Positions 1 to 6,811 of a stretch of 47,947 bases of DNA are shown piece by piece. This DNA is from Bdellovibrionales bacterium. Lineage in GTDB: Bacteria; Bdellovibrionota; Bdellovibrionia; Bdellovibrionales; JAMPXM01. The notes beneath the pieces were generated by a model. The model was not told where the DNA came from. It ran no database searches and saw only the letters and a program-made list of their open reading frames with translations. Where the stretch lies: assembly GCA_005808505.1 (NCBI GenBank), contig SYLX01000050.1, positions 1 through 47,947 on the forward strand, in the 5' to 3' direction. Both the position numbers and the translations under genes were made by a program. Position 1 is the first letter of the stretch. Each line of letters begins with the position of its first letter.

Positions 1-7
1 GAAGAAA

Positions 8-418
8 ATGGTCGATCCCAAGCTTCGTATTCTCGTCGTCGATGACATGTCATCCATGCGCAAAATCATCATCAAGGTTTTGAAGGAAATGGGCTTTACC
101 GAGTTCTCCGAAGCTAACGACGGGCAGCCGGCGTGGGAGCTATTGAACGGCGGACAAACGAAGATCGACCTCGTCATCTCCGACTGGAACATGCCCGGTG
201 TCACGGGCCTAGAGCTTCTCAGAAACGTCCGCGGCCACGCGACGCTTAAGACGACTCCCTTCATCATGGTGACTGCCGAGACAGAGGCTCACCAAATCGC
301 TGAGGCGATCAAGCTTCAGGTCGATAACTACGTAACTAAGCCGGTTGCTCCGGTCGTGCTTCGTGAGAAAATCGAAGCAACTCTCAAACGTAAAGGCCTC
401 TGGAAGGCCGCGGCCTGA
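8..418 (+). CDS. CheY-like single-domain response regulator
   Basis: A 136-residue stand-alone receiver domain of the CheY type. The acidic pair is D12-D13, the phospho-acceptor is D59 in ISDWNMPG, the switch Thr is T89 in MVTAE, and the conserved Lys is K111 in VTKP. There is no output domain, so it probably acts by protein-protein contact, as CheY does at the flagellar motor, or as a phosphate relay. The ATG chosen gives the usual CheY N-terminus (a few residues before ILVVDD). Only seven bases precede it in the window, so its ribosome binding site and any upstream chemotaxis partners cannot be judged. A strong terminator follows, so it is the last gene of its transcript. Confidence 0.9.
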   Translation: MVDPKLRILVVDDMSSMRKIIIKVLKEMGFTEFSEANDGQPAWELLNGGQTKIDLVISDWNMPGVTGLELLRNVRGHATLKTTPFIMVTAETEAHQIAEAIKLQVDNYVTKPVAPVVLREKIEATLKRKGLWKAAA

Positions 419-474
419 GTTGCGCCTAAATTCCGTCCCGGTCTAGATTCCGCGCCTAAGCGGGAATCCTTTTC

Positions 475-515
475 AAACCCTATCCGGCTCGAACGGATGG
501 GGTTTTGCTTTTTTG
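475..515 (+). terminator. Rho-independent terminator after the CheY-like gene
   Basis: A 12-pair stem (AAACCCTATCCG against CGGATGGGGTTT, with one G-T pair) has a 7-base loop and is followed by TTTTGCTTTTTT. A second, smaller hairpin (GATTCCGC/GCGGGAATC) lies just upstream at 446-468. Together they separate the regulator gene from the ribosomal protein genes. Confidence 0.85.
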
Positions 516-567
516 TTTCAATGGTTTAGGATCGCACCCCAGGCTGGAGCTGCGCAGCGCATCCCGC

Positions 568-586
568 AAAGGTGCCAGGCACCTTT
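568..586. repeat. AAAGGTGCC-A-GGCACCTTT palindrome in the rpmI upstream gap
   Basis: A perfect inverted repeat with 9-base arms and a single central base. It sits inside a larger inverted pair, TCCCGCAAA (562-570) and TTTGCGGGA (595-603), whose inner bases overlap the small stem, so two mutually exclusive folds are possible. GGTGCC/GGCACC hairpins of this form resemble dispersed REP-like elements known in several bacteria; that assignment is from memory. No second copy was noticed in the window. The rest of the 419-811 gap shows no convincing gene: the two plus-strand frames through it (from 505 and 513) lack a family match and run across the hairpins. Confidence 0.5.
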
Positions 587-811
587 GTGTGCCGTTTGCG
601 GGACCTCTTCCGCAAAAACCCTTGTCTCCCTCGGTACTTCGAGGTTATACCTGTGCGTTCCGAAATCCGTTGAACGCTTGCTGCAGGCTAGGCGTAACCG
701 CCAAACCCGCTCCAGGACTTCGTTTGAAGGAAGTCGGTTGAATCATCTGTCCCGGGCTCAAAAGAATTCGCCGTGGTGGCGAGTCGCCTGATCAGAGAAA
801 GGTCACCTTCA

Positions 812-1003
812 GTGAAACAAAAGACGCACTCCGGAGCTAAGAAGCGCATGAAGCTTCTCGCATCCGGCAAAGTGAAGCACAAAAAATCTGGCATGCGCCA
901 CTTGCTCAGCCCTTGGAAATCCAAAGGCAAGCGCCAAGCGGGAGCAACTGTCTACGTTCACAGCGCGAACATGAATCAAACGCGCCGTCTTCTTAACTTC
1001 TAA
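812..1003 (+). CDS. rpmI: 50S ribosomal protein L35
   Basis: A 63-residue, very basic protein with the L35 pattern: THSGAKKRMKLLASGKVKHKK near the N-terminus and HLLSPWKSKGKRQ in the middle. L35 is a small protein of the large ribosomal subunit. The frame is open upstream to an ATG at 773, but that would add 13 residues foreign to L35. The GTG chosen has AGAAAGG nine bases before it and gives a family-like N-terminus after the start residue (KQKTHSGAKKR). It lies 24 bases before rplT, the usual pairing. infC, the common upstream neighbour in other bacteria, is absent here. Confidence 0.9.
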   Translation: MKQKTHSGAKKRMKLLASGKVKHKKSGMRHLLSPWKSKGKRQAGATVYVHSANMNQTRRLLNF

Positions 1004-1027
1004 TTTCCTGAAAGGTTGGTTTGATAC

Positions 1028-1381
1028 ATGTCACGCGTTAAAAGAGGCGTAACCGCCCGTCGTCGTCGCAAAAAGGTAATGAAGAGAGCTGAAGGCTACT
1101 ATGCAATGGGTAGCCGCGCGTTCATCCACGCGAAAGAAAAAAATGACCGCGGTATGGTGTTCAGCTACCGCGATCGCAAGGTGAAGAAGAGAGCGTTCCG
1201 CCTCCTCTGGATCCAACGTATCAATGCGGCAGCTCGCTTGAACGGCACGACGTACTCGAAACTCATCAACGCTCTCCTCACTAAGGGAATCGACATGGAC
1301 CGCAAAGTCCTCGCTGATCTCGCAGTTTCGGATGCGGCTGGTTTCACGGCACTCGTTCGCCAAGTTATTCCTGCAGCGTAA
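1028..1381 (+). CDS. rplT: 50S ribosomal protein L20
   Basis: A 117-residue protein matching L20 over its full length: the basic N-terminal extension (SRVKRGVTARRRRKKVMKRA), then GYYAMGSRAFIHAKE, then RDRKVKKRAFRLLWIQRINAAARLNG. L20 is needed early in assembly of the large subunit, and in several bacteria it represses its own operon by binding the mRNA leader. It is preceded by GAAAGGTTGG and co-transcribed with rpmI. A strong terminator follows, so the transcript appears to hold only these two genes. Confidence 0.97.
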   Translation: MSRVKRGVTARRRRKKVMKRAEGYYAMGSRAFIHAKEKNDRGMVFSYRDRKVKKRAFRLLWIQRINAAARLNGTTYSKLINALLTKGIDMDRKVLADLAVSDAAGFTALVRQVIPAA

Positions 1382-1425
1382 ACTTCGCGGGCGATTGCCT
1401 GTCGCAAAGTTTTGTTAGACGCTCG

Positions 1426-1455
1426 AAAAGCCGCTCCCTGGAGCGGCTTTTTCTG
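1426..1455 (+). terminator. Rho-independent terminator of rpmI-rplT
   Basis: AAAAGCCGCTCC-CT-GGAGCGGCTTTTT forms a 12-pair stem with a very short loop and ends in a T run. It isolates the ribosomal genes from the mevalonate operon that starts about 70 bases further on. Confidence 0.93.
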
Positions 1456-1466
1456 TTTCTTGATCT

Positions 1467-1500
1467 GAACGTTCGAAGCTGACTTTCGTTGCGAACGTTT
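1467..1500. promoter_or_regulatory. Paired GAACGTT palindromic sites upstream of the mevalonate operon
   Basis: GAACGTTC (1467-1474, itself an 8-base palindrome) and GAACGTTT (1493-1500) are 26 bases apart. The same bases also form the longer inverted pair AACGTTCG/CGAACGTT at 1468-1475 and 1492-1499. They sit in the only gap between the rplT terminator and fni, so the operon promoter must overlap them. A repressor or activator site is the inference; no clear -35/-10 pair could be assigned. Confidence 0.4.
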
Positions 1501-1527
1501 AGCTTCTTCATCAAAGGCAAATAGCGC

Positions 1528-2580
1528 ATGGCTGTCGTTCACGAAAATCCTGAACTCTTCGAGAGCCGCAAAGCCGATCACATCCGTTTAAGTCTCGAAG
1601 ATCGCATGCAAGCCACGGGAGCGAGTGGCCTTGATCAAATCGAACTTGTTCACGAAGCATTTCCTGAACTCGATTTCGCAGACGTGACGCTGGAGTCTTC
1701 ACTCTTTTCTAAAACGATTCGCTCACCGATGTTCGTGAGTTCCATGACGGCTGGTCATGCCGGGAGCGTGAATCTCAATCTCGTCCTCGCAACGGTTTCT
1801 GAAAAACGAAACTGGGCGATGGGAGTTGGCTCTCAACGAAGACAGTTGACCGATCCCGCGGCCGATGCCGAGTGGACAAAGATTCGTAAAGCATGTTCTC
1901 GCGTACGCTTCTTTGGTAATATAGGCCTGGCGCAACTCATCCGCTCGAAGGTTGAAGAGATTCGGCGATTAGCCGACACTCTAGAAGCCGAAGCCATGTT
2001 CGTACACGCCAACCCACTGCAAGAGTGCATGCAGCCCGAAGGCACTCCGCAGTTTGCGGGCGGATTGAAAGCGCTCGAGCGCCTCGTGAAGGAGCTCGGG
2101 CTTCCGGTCATCGTGAAAGAAACTGGCTGCGGTTTCTCGGAGCCAACGCTTCGGCGATTGAACGGTATCGGTGTGGCTGCGGTAGATGTCAGCGGACTCG
2201 GCGGTACCCACTGGGGTCGCATCGAAGGTGGGCGCTCGAAAGCGGGCGATCCGCTTCAGCGAGCGGCCGAAACTTTCCGCGACTGGGGAGTTTCGACGGT
2301 CGAGAGTTTGCTCACGGCCAAGCGCCTTGAGACGGACTACGACGTTTGGGCTTCGGGTGGAGTCAGGACCGGGCTCGATGCAGCTAAGCTTCTTGCGATG
2401 GGTGCGTCGATGGTCGGACTCGCAAAGCCTCTCATCGAGGCTGCGCTAGAAGGCGAAGAAGCGCTCGATGCTCGCATGGCGCTTCTAGAGTACGAGCTGA
2501 AAACAGCGATGTTCTGCACGGGATCGAAAGATCTCAAAGAACTGCAGGAGAAGATTGTATGGCGACAGGCAAGAAAGTGA
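1528..2580 (+). CDS. fni: Type 2 isopentenyl-diphosphate delta-isomerase (FMN-dependent)
   Basis: A 350-residue protein of the usual IDI-2 length. It interconverts isopentenyl and dimethylallyl diphosphate using reduced FMN, the final step needed to start isoprenoid chains. Visible family marks are RKADHIRLSLE near residues 14-24, the SSMTAGHAGSVNLN segment, GVGSQR, a conserved IVKETGCGFS strand, and DVSGLGGTHWGRIEGGR with the Gly-rich flavin/phosphate region; a late GGVRTGLDAAKLLAMGA follows. AAAGG lies nine bases before the ATG. It is the first gene of the mevalonate operon and its end overlaps the reductase gene by 22 bases. It is unrelated to the type 1 isomerase (Idi). Confidence 0.95.
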   Translation: MAVVHENPELFESRKADHIRLSLEDRMQATGASGLDQIELVHEAFPELDFADVTLESSLFSKTIRSPMFVSSMTAGHAGSVNLNLVLATVSEKRNWAMGVGSQRRQLTDPAADAEWTKIRKACSRVRFFGNIGLAQLIRSKVEEIRRLADTLEAEAMFVHANPLQECMQPEGTPQFAGGLKALERLVKELGLPVIVKETGCGFSEPTLRRLNGIGVAAVDVSGLGGTHWGRIEGGRSKAGDPLQRAAETFRDWGVSTVESLLTAKRLETDYDVWASGGVRTGLDAAKLLAMGASMVGLAKPLIEAALEGEEALDARMALLEYELKTAMFCTGSKDLKELQEKIVWRQARK

Positions 2581-3923
2581 AATTGGAATCTCCAGTTCTC
2601 GCAAGGGCGGTTTCCTCGGGCGAGCCGTCAGCTGACTTGTTCAAAGGCTTCTCTAAGCTCTCGCGCGAAGAACGTTTCGCACGACTCGTCGAGATGGGCG
2701 CACTGAATTCGGAAGACGTCGGATTCCTACGCGGCGGAGGTTTGAAAACTCCCGATCTCGCCGAGAAATTCATCGAGAACGTGATCGGTTACTTTCAACT
2801 TCCCCTTGGCGTTGCCACAAACTTCCGCGTCGATGGCCGCGACTACGTCATCCCGCTCGCGGTCGAAGAGACATCGATCATCGCGGCCGCATCGAAGACG
2901 GCTAAGTGGGTGCGTGAGTCGGGCGAGATCACGACCGAAACTGTTGGCAATCTCATCATCGGTCAAATTCAGATCGCGAAGGTCAGCGATTTCGGCTCAT
3001 TCGCGGAAGTGATCGCGAGCAACAAAACAAAATGGATTGAGCTTGCGAACAAAGATGTCGCGCACGGGCTCGTCGCTCGCGGCGGGGGCGTTCGCGACAT
3101 TCAAGTGCGTGCGGTTCCGCGCGGTGATGGCGGCCAAATGGGCGTCATACATGTTTATGCGGATCCCTGCGACGCGATGGGCGCCAATATCATCAATCAG
3201 GTTTGCGAATACCTGAAGACACCGGTCGAACAAGCAACGGGCGAGACGGTTACCATGTGTATCCTCTCGAATCTCGTTGATACGAAACTCACTCGTGCAC
3301 GCGTTGTGATTCGCGGAATCGAAAAAGATCTCGGCCGAAAGATCGAAGAAGCTTCGCTGTTTGCGCAGCAAGATCCCTATCGTGCGGCGACCAACAACAA
3401 AGGCGTGTTGAACGGAATCGATCCGATCTTGATTGCGACCGGTAACGACTGGCGCGCGGTTGAAGCCGGAGTTCATGCCTACGCCGCTCGTGACGGGCAG
3501 TATAGCTCGGTAACGAAGTGGAAGATGGAAGGCGATGATCTCGTTGGCATCTTCGAAGCGCCGATCGTCGTCGGCACTGTGGGTGGAGTCACGAAGCTTC
3601 ACCCCACAGCTCAGCTTTGCTTGAACATGATGGGCATCGACAGTGCATCGCATCTCTCGCGTTTGTGCGCGGCCGTTGGCCTTGTACAAAATCTTGGCGC
3701 GCTGAAAGCGCTCACAACTGTCGGGATCATCGAAGGCCATATGAAGTTACACATCAAGAATCTCACGCTCGGAGCCGGCGCGTCGGAACGAGAAGTGCCG
3801 ATCGTGCAAAAGCGCTTAGAAGAAATCTTGATGCTCACTAAACGCATCTCGTTGAACAACGCCGTTGAGATCTTGCGCGAAATCCGCGCGGGCGCTCAAG
3901 CAGGTGCCGCTGGTCAACCATGA
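2559..3923 (+). CDS. mvaA: Hydroxymethylglutaryl-CoA reductase, class II-like
   Basis: A 454-residue reductase converting HMG-CoA to mevalonate, the committed step of the pathway. There are no membrane segments, as in the soluble bacterial class. Key elements are ENVIGYFQLPLGVA (73-86), the catalytic Glu in VEET (about 103-104), DAMGAN (205-210), Lys281 in NNKG, Asp297 in ATGNDWRA, and His394 in EGHMKLH. These match the Lys/Asp/His/Glu set known for the Pseudomonas mevalonii enzyme, so it should be active. Whether it uses NADH or NADPH cannot be told. It overlaps fni by 22 bases and the next gene by 4 (ATGA), which suggests translational coupling. In this setting it would be biosynthetic. Confidence 0.95.
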   Translation: MATGKKVKLESPVLARAVSSGEPSADLFKGFSKLSREERFARLVEMGALNSEDVGFLRGGGLKTPDLAEKFIENVIGYFQLPLGVATNFRVDGRDYVIPLAVEETSIIAAASKTAKWVRESGEITTETVGNLIIGQIQIAKVSDFGSFAEVIASNKTKWIELANKDVAHGLVARGGGVRDIQVRAVPRGDGGQMGVIHVYADPCDAMGANIINQVCEYLKTPVEQATGETVTMCILSNLVDTKLTRARVVIRGIEKDLGRKIEEASLFAQQDPYRAATNNKGVLNGIDPILIATGNDWRAVEAGVHAYAARDGQYSSVTKWKMEGDDLVGIFEAPIVVGTVGGVTKLHPTAQLCLNMMGIDSASHLSRLCAAVGLVQNLGALKALTTVGIIEGHMKLHIKNLTLGAGASEREVPIVQKRLEEILMLTKRISLNNAVEILREIRAGAQAGAAGQP

Positions 3924-4873
3924 GTGAGAGTCGTCCCGGAACTACATTGCTTTCGGTGCCGGGGAAGACTTTCTTAGTCGGTGAGTATTTGGCGATCGCG
4001 GGTGGACCGAGCCTCCTTCTTTCAACGGGTCCACGTTTTGAATTGCGATATTGGAATTCGGGTTCTACCCGAGACCGCAGGCAGCCCTTTGCGCCGGCAT
4101 CTCCAGCAGGGCATTTGCTAGCGCGCCACAGAGAGCGGCAGAGAGAGGCGGCTTCCTCCCTTCGATTTGATTTTACAGATCCTCATCGAGGAAAAGGCGG
4201 CCTCGGCGCATCGAGCGCGCAATTTGCGCTCGTCTATGCAGCGCTTGAGAATTGGTCATCGTTTGATGCTGCAAACGTCGACTGGAAGAGGCTTCTCGAA
4301 GACTATCGCGCTTGTGCGTGGAACGGCGAGGGGAGTGCACCCTCAGGTGCAGACGTCGTTTCGCAGCTCTGTGGTGACGTGACTTGGTACGATGGGCGTG
4401 AATTCCGCACACGTTCGTTTGAGTGGAAGTTTCCGACGCTTGGATTTACTCTTTTGCGAACTGGCGCCAAACTCGCAACGCACGAACATCTTCGCCAAAG
4501 TGGAACAACAAGTGAGGCGAAAGCCGCCCTGCACGAGTCGTTGCGGACCGCCGTGTTGCAGGCTACAAATTCCTTTGAAACAAGGAATGAGTCGCAGCTA
4601 GTCGCGTCCGTCGATCAAGCGGCCAAGGCCTTAGCGCTGGCGGGATTAACGGCTGAGCGAACGCAAACGCTCTTATCGGAGTTGCGGTCGCGTGATGGGC
4701 TGATCGTCGCTGCAAAAGGTTGCGGCGCAATGGGTGCCGACGTGATGCTCTTGATTCACGAGCGCAGTCGCACTCGGGAAATCGAGAGTTGCGCGCGTGA
4801 GATGGAGCTTGAGATCTGTGGATCCACCGACTCGCTCTCGCAAGGCCTGAAGATCGAGCCGAGTGTCGGTTGA
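3920..4873 (+). CDS. mvaK2: GHMP kinase, probable phosphomevalonate kinase
   Basis: A 317-residue GHMP-superfamily kinase. VPGKTFLVGEYLAIAGG (13-29) is the N-terminal motif typical of phosphomevalonate kinases, and GGLGASSAQFAL (93-104) is the ATP-binding Gly/Ser loop. A late AAKGCGAMGADVMLLI replaces the usual third GHMP motif. It would phosphorylate 5-phosphomevalonate. The assignment rests on the motif type and on the operon also holding a clear mevalonate kinase and a decarboxylase, which leaves this step for it. It starts inside the reductase stop codon (ATGA). The N-terminal lobe carries a divergent Arg-rich stretch (about 50-80). It is the least certain of the five enzyme names, but GHMP membership is clear. 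Confidence 0.82.
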   Translation: MSESRPGTTLLSVPGKTFLVGEYLAIAGGPSLLLSTGPRFELRYWNSGSTRDRRQPFAPASPAGHLLARHRERQREAASSLRFDFTDPHRGKGGLGASSAQFALVYAALENWSSFDAANVDWKRLLEDYRACAWNGEGSAPSGADVVSQLCGDVTWYDGREFRTRSFEWKFPTLGFTLLRTGAKLATHEHLRQSGTTSEAKAALHESLRTAVLQATNSFETRNESQLVASVDQAAKALALAGLTAERTQTLLSELRSRDGLIVAAKGCGAMGADVMLLIHERSRTREIESCAREMELEICGSTDSLSQGLKIEPSVG

Positions 4874-4916
4874 CGCTCCCGACGATCCTCGCTCTGTTGA
4901 CGTAGGAAGGTTGAAG

Positions 4917-5912
4917 ATGAGCCATCGCTTTCGCGCTACCGCCCCCTCAAATATCGCATTGATCAAATATATGGGGAAGACGGACACAGCCGCCAATCGT
5001 CCGACGAATACTTCACTGTCGTACACGTTGAATCACCTCAATAGTATCGTTGAGCTCGAAACCTTGGAGAAAGGCGCACCCGATCGCTGGGAACCTTTGC
5101 GCGAACATGAAGGTCAGTCGCTTACACCCATCGAACTTTCCGAAAAAGGGGCCTCGCGATTTCTTGCGCATCTCTCGCGCCTCAAAGCTCGTTTAGGTTA
5201 TGAGGGATCTTTTGTAGTTCGGTCGGCGAACGATTTTCCTTCCGATTGCGGGCTTGCGTCTTCGGCTTCAAGCTTTGCCGCACTGACACGCGTTACTCTT
5301 GCGGCAATTCCTCGGCTGACGGATCAACGAGAGCTCCCGGTGCGCGAAGCCGCGGATCTGAGTCGTCAGGGTTCTGGTTCATCCTGTCGTTCCTTTTTTT
5401 CTCCCTGGTCGATTTGGGGCGCCGAGGGAGCCACGGAAGTCAGCGATCTCGGCTTTGGCGATCTTCTCCATCAAGTCATCGTCGTCGACGACGAGAAGAA
5501 AGCCGTTTCAAGTTCCGAAGCCCATGTCCGGGTAGCATCGAGTGCTTTGTTTCGGGGTCGACCCGAGCGCGCCGAAGAACGCGTAACCGCGTTGATCAAG
5601 AGTCTCCAAGCAGAAGATTGGGGACGCGCGTTCGAGATCACGTGGGCCGAATTCTGGGATATGCATGCGCTCTTCGAAACGAGCGAACCTTCGTTCGGTT
5701 ACATGACCGCTGGCTCTCTCGACGTTCTGCGCTTCGTGCGAAGCGAGTCGTGGGAGAAGCGTGGAGATGGTCCGCTCGTTACCATGGATGCTGGACCTAA
5801 CGTCCATCTTCTTCACCGCAATGATCCTTACGGTCGCGCGTTTGCCGCGCAAATCGAGAAAACGCTCGGTGAACGATACAAAGTTTTCTCAAGCCACGGA
5901 GGCAGGGTTTGA
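4917..5912 (+). CDS. mvaD: Diphosphomevalonate decarboxylase
   Basis: A 331-residue GHMP enzyme giving isopentenyl diphosphate from mevalonate diphosphate with ATP. It begins MSHRFRATAPSNIALIKYMGK, the family start. The ATP loop is SDCGLASSASSFAAL (109-123). The substrate-site run QGSGSSCRSF holds S153, S155 and R158, and D291 in VTMDAGPNVH is the expected catalytic Asp. The frame is open to a GTG at 4863, but AGGAAGG six bases before this ATG and the family N-terminus decide the start. It lies 43 bases after the preceding gene and its stop overlaps the next start. Confidence 0.95.
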   Translation: MSHRFRATAPSNIALIKYMGKTDTAANRPTNTSLSYTLNHLNSIVELETLEKGAPDRWEPLREHEGQSLTPIELSEKGASRFLAHLSRLKARLGYEGSFVVRSANDFPSDCGLASSASSFAALTRVTLAAIPRLTDQRELPVREAADLSRQGSGSSCRSFFSPWSIWGAEGATEVSDLGFGDLLHQVIVVDDEKKAVSSSEAHVRVASSALFRGRPERAEERVTALIKSLQAEDWGRAFEITWAEFWDMHALFETSEPSFGYMTAGSLDVLRFVRSESWEKRGDGPLVTMDAGPNVHLLHRNDPYGRAFAAQIEKTLGERYKVFSSHGGRV

Positions 5913-6808
5913 GCGGCCGAAGCATGGAGACGACGGTTTTCGGAAAATGGATCCTCGCGGGTGAACATGCGGTCTTGCGTGGATGCCCGGCTCTTGTTTT
6001 TCCCGTGTTCGCGAAATCTCTCACGCTTCGCTACCTCGATGACGGCAAAGATCTCTCGGCTGATTTTGACGGTGAGCACGGGAGCGAGATGCGGCTTCTC
6101 TTCTGGGGCGTTATCGAAAAAGCTCTCGAGATGCGGGGGCGGTCGCGCCAAGATGTCCGCGGGCATTTTCAAATCACGAACTCTGTTCCGGTAGGTGCTG
6201 GTTTAGGCGCTTCTGCGGCCCTGTGTGTAGGCGTAGGACGGTGGATGCAGTGGAGCGGTTGGTTGACCGAGAACGAGATCGCGGAGTTTTGCCGTGAGCT
6301 CGAGAACCTTTTCCACGGTGAATCGAGCGGTGTCGACATCGCGGTGGCGCTATCGGCAAAAGGCCTTCGCTTCGAACGCCGAGGCAATCGTACTGAAGTC
6401 GAGCCGGCGTGGCGTCCGCAGTGGTATCTCTCTTACTCGGGAAAACGCGGCGTCACTTCCGAGTGCGTCTCGCGGGTGAAGGCGCTTTGGCAAGAAGACG
6501 CAAGCCTTGGTGAGCGCATCGATCGCGACATGCGCGAGGCTGTAATGCTTGCGGAAAAAGCACTTCAAGCAAACGAAGCCGAGCAGGGTTTTGATCAGCT
6601 CGCCGAAGCCATCAACAAAGCGCGGACTTGCTTTGAACATTGGGGCTTAGCTTCCGGAGAGATCGGCAATCACATCCAAATGCTGGTTAATCACGGAGCG
6701 TACGCGGTGAAGCCGACGGGTTCTGGTGATGGTGGCTACGTCTTGAGCCTCTGGCGAAAGAAGCCGCCCGCAGACTTGCAGGCGGCGCTGATTCCACTCA
6801 GCCGCTAG
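5909..6808 (+). CDS. mvaK1: Mevalonate kinase
   Basis: A 299-residue GHMP kinase phosphorylating mevalonate. Motifs are FGKWILAGEHAVLRG (11-25), typical of mevalonate kinase, the ATP loop PVGAGLGASAAL (94-105), FHGESSGVD (135-143) with the likely catalytic Asp, and the late KPTGSGDGGYVLSL. The TTG start overlaps the mvaD stop and has GGAGG five bases upstream. An ATG 15 bases later (5924) would begin METTVFGK and is also possible. It is the last gene of the mevalonate operon and runs convergently into the lipoprotein gene with only three bases between the stops. No hairpin terminator is visible there. Confidence 0.93.
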   Translation: MSGRSMETTVFGKWILAGEHAVLRGCPALVFPVFAKSLTLRYLDDGKDLSADFDGEHGSEMRLLFWGVIEKALEMRGRSRQDVRGHFQITNSVPVGAGLGASAALCVGVGRWMQWSGWLTENEIAEFCRELENLFHGESSGVDIAVALSAKGLRFERRGNRTEVEPAWRPQWYLSYSGKRGVTSECVSRVKALWQEDASLGERIDRDMREAVMLAEKALQANEAEQGFDQLAEAINKARTCFEHWGLASGEIGNHIQMLVNHGAYAVKPTGSGDGGYVLSLWRKKPPADLQAALIPLSR

Positions 6809-6811
6809 TTC

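Noticed and set aside
505..791. Two overlapping plus-strand frames upstream of rpmI (505-741 and 513-791)
   Set aside because: They run through terminator-distal hairpins and repeats, have no ribosome site or family likeness, and look like untranslated leader.
2997..3740. 247-codon minus-strand frame inside the HMG-CoA reductase gene
   Set aside because: Antisense to a complete, motif-verified reductase.
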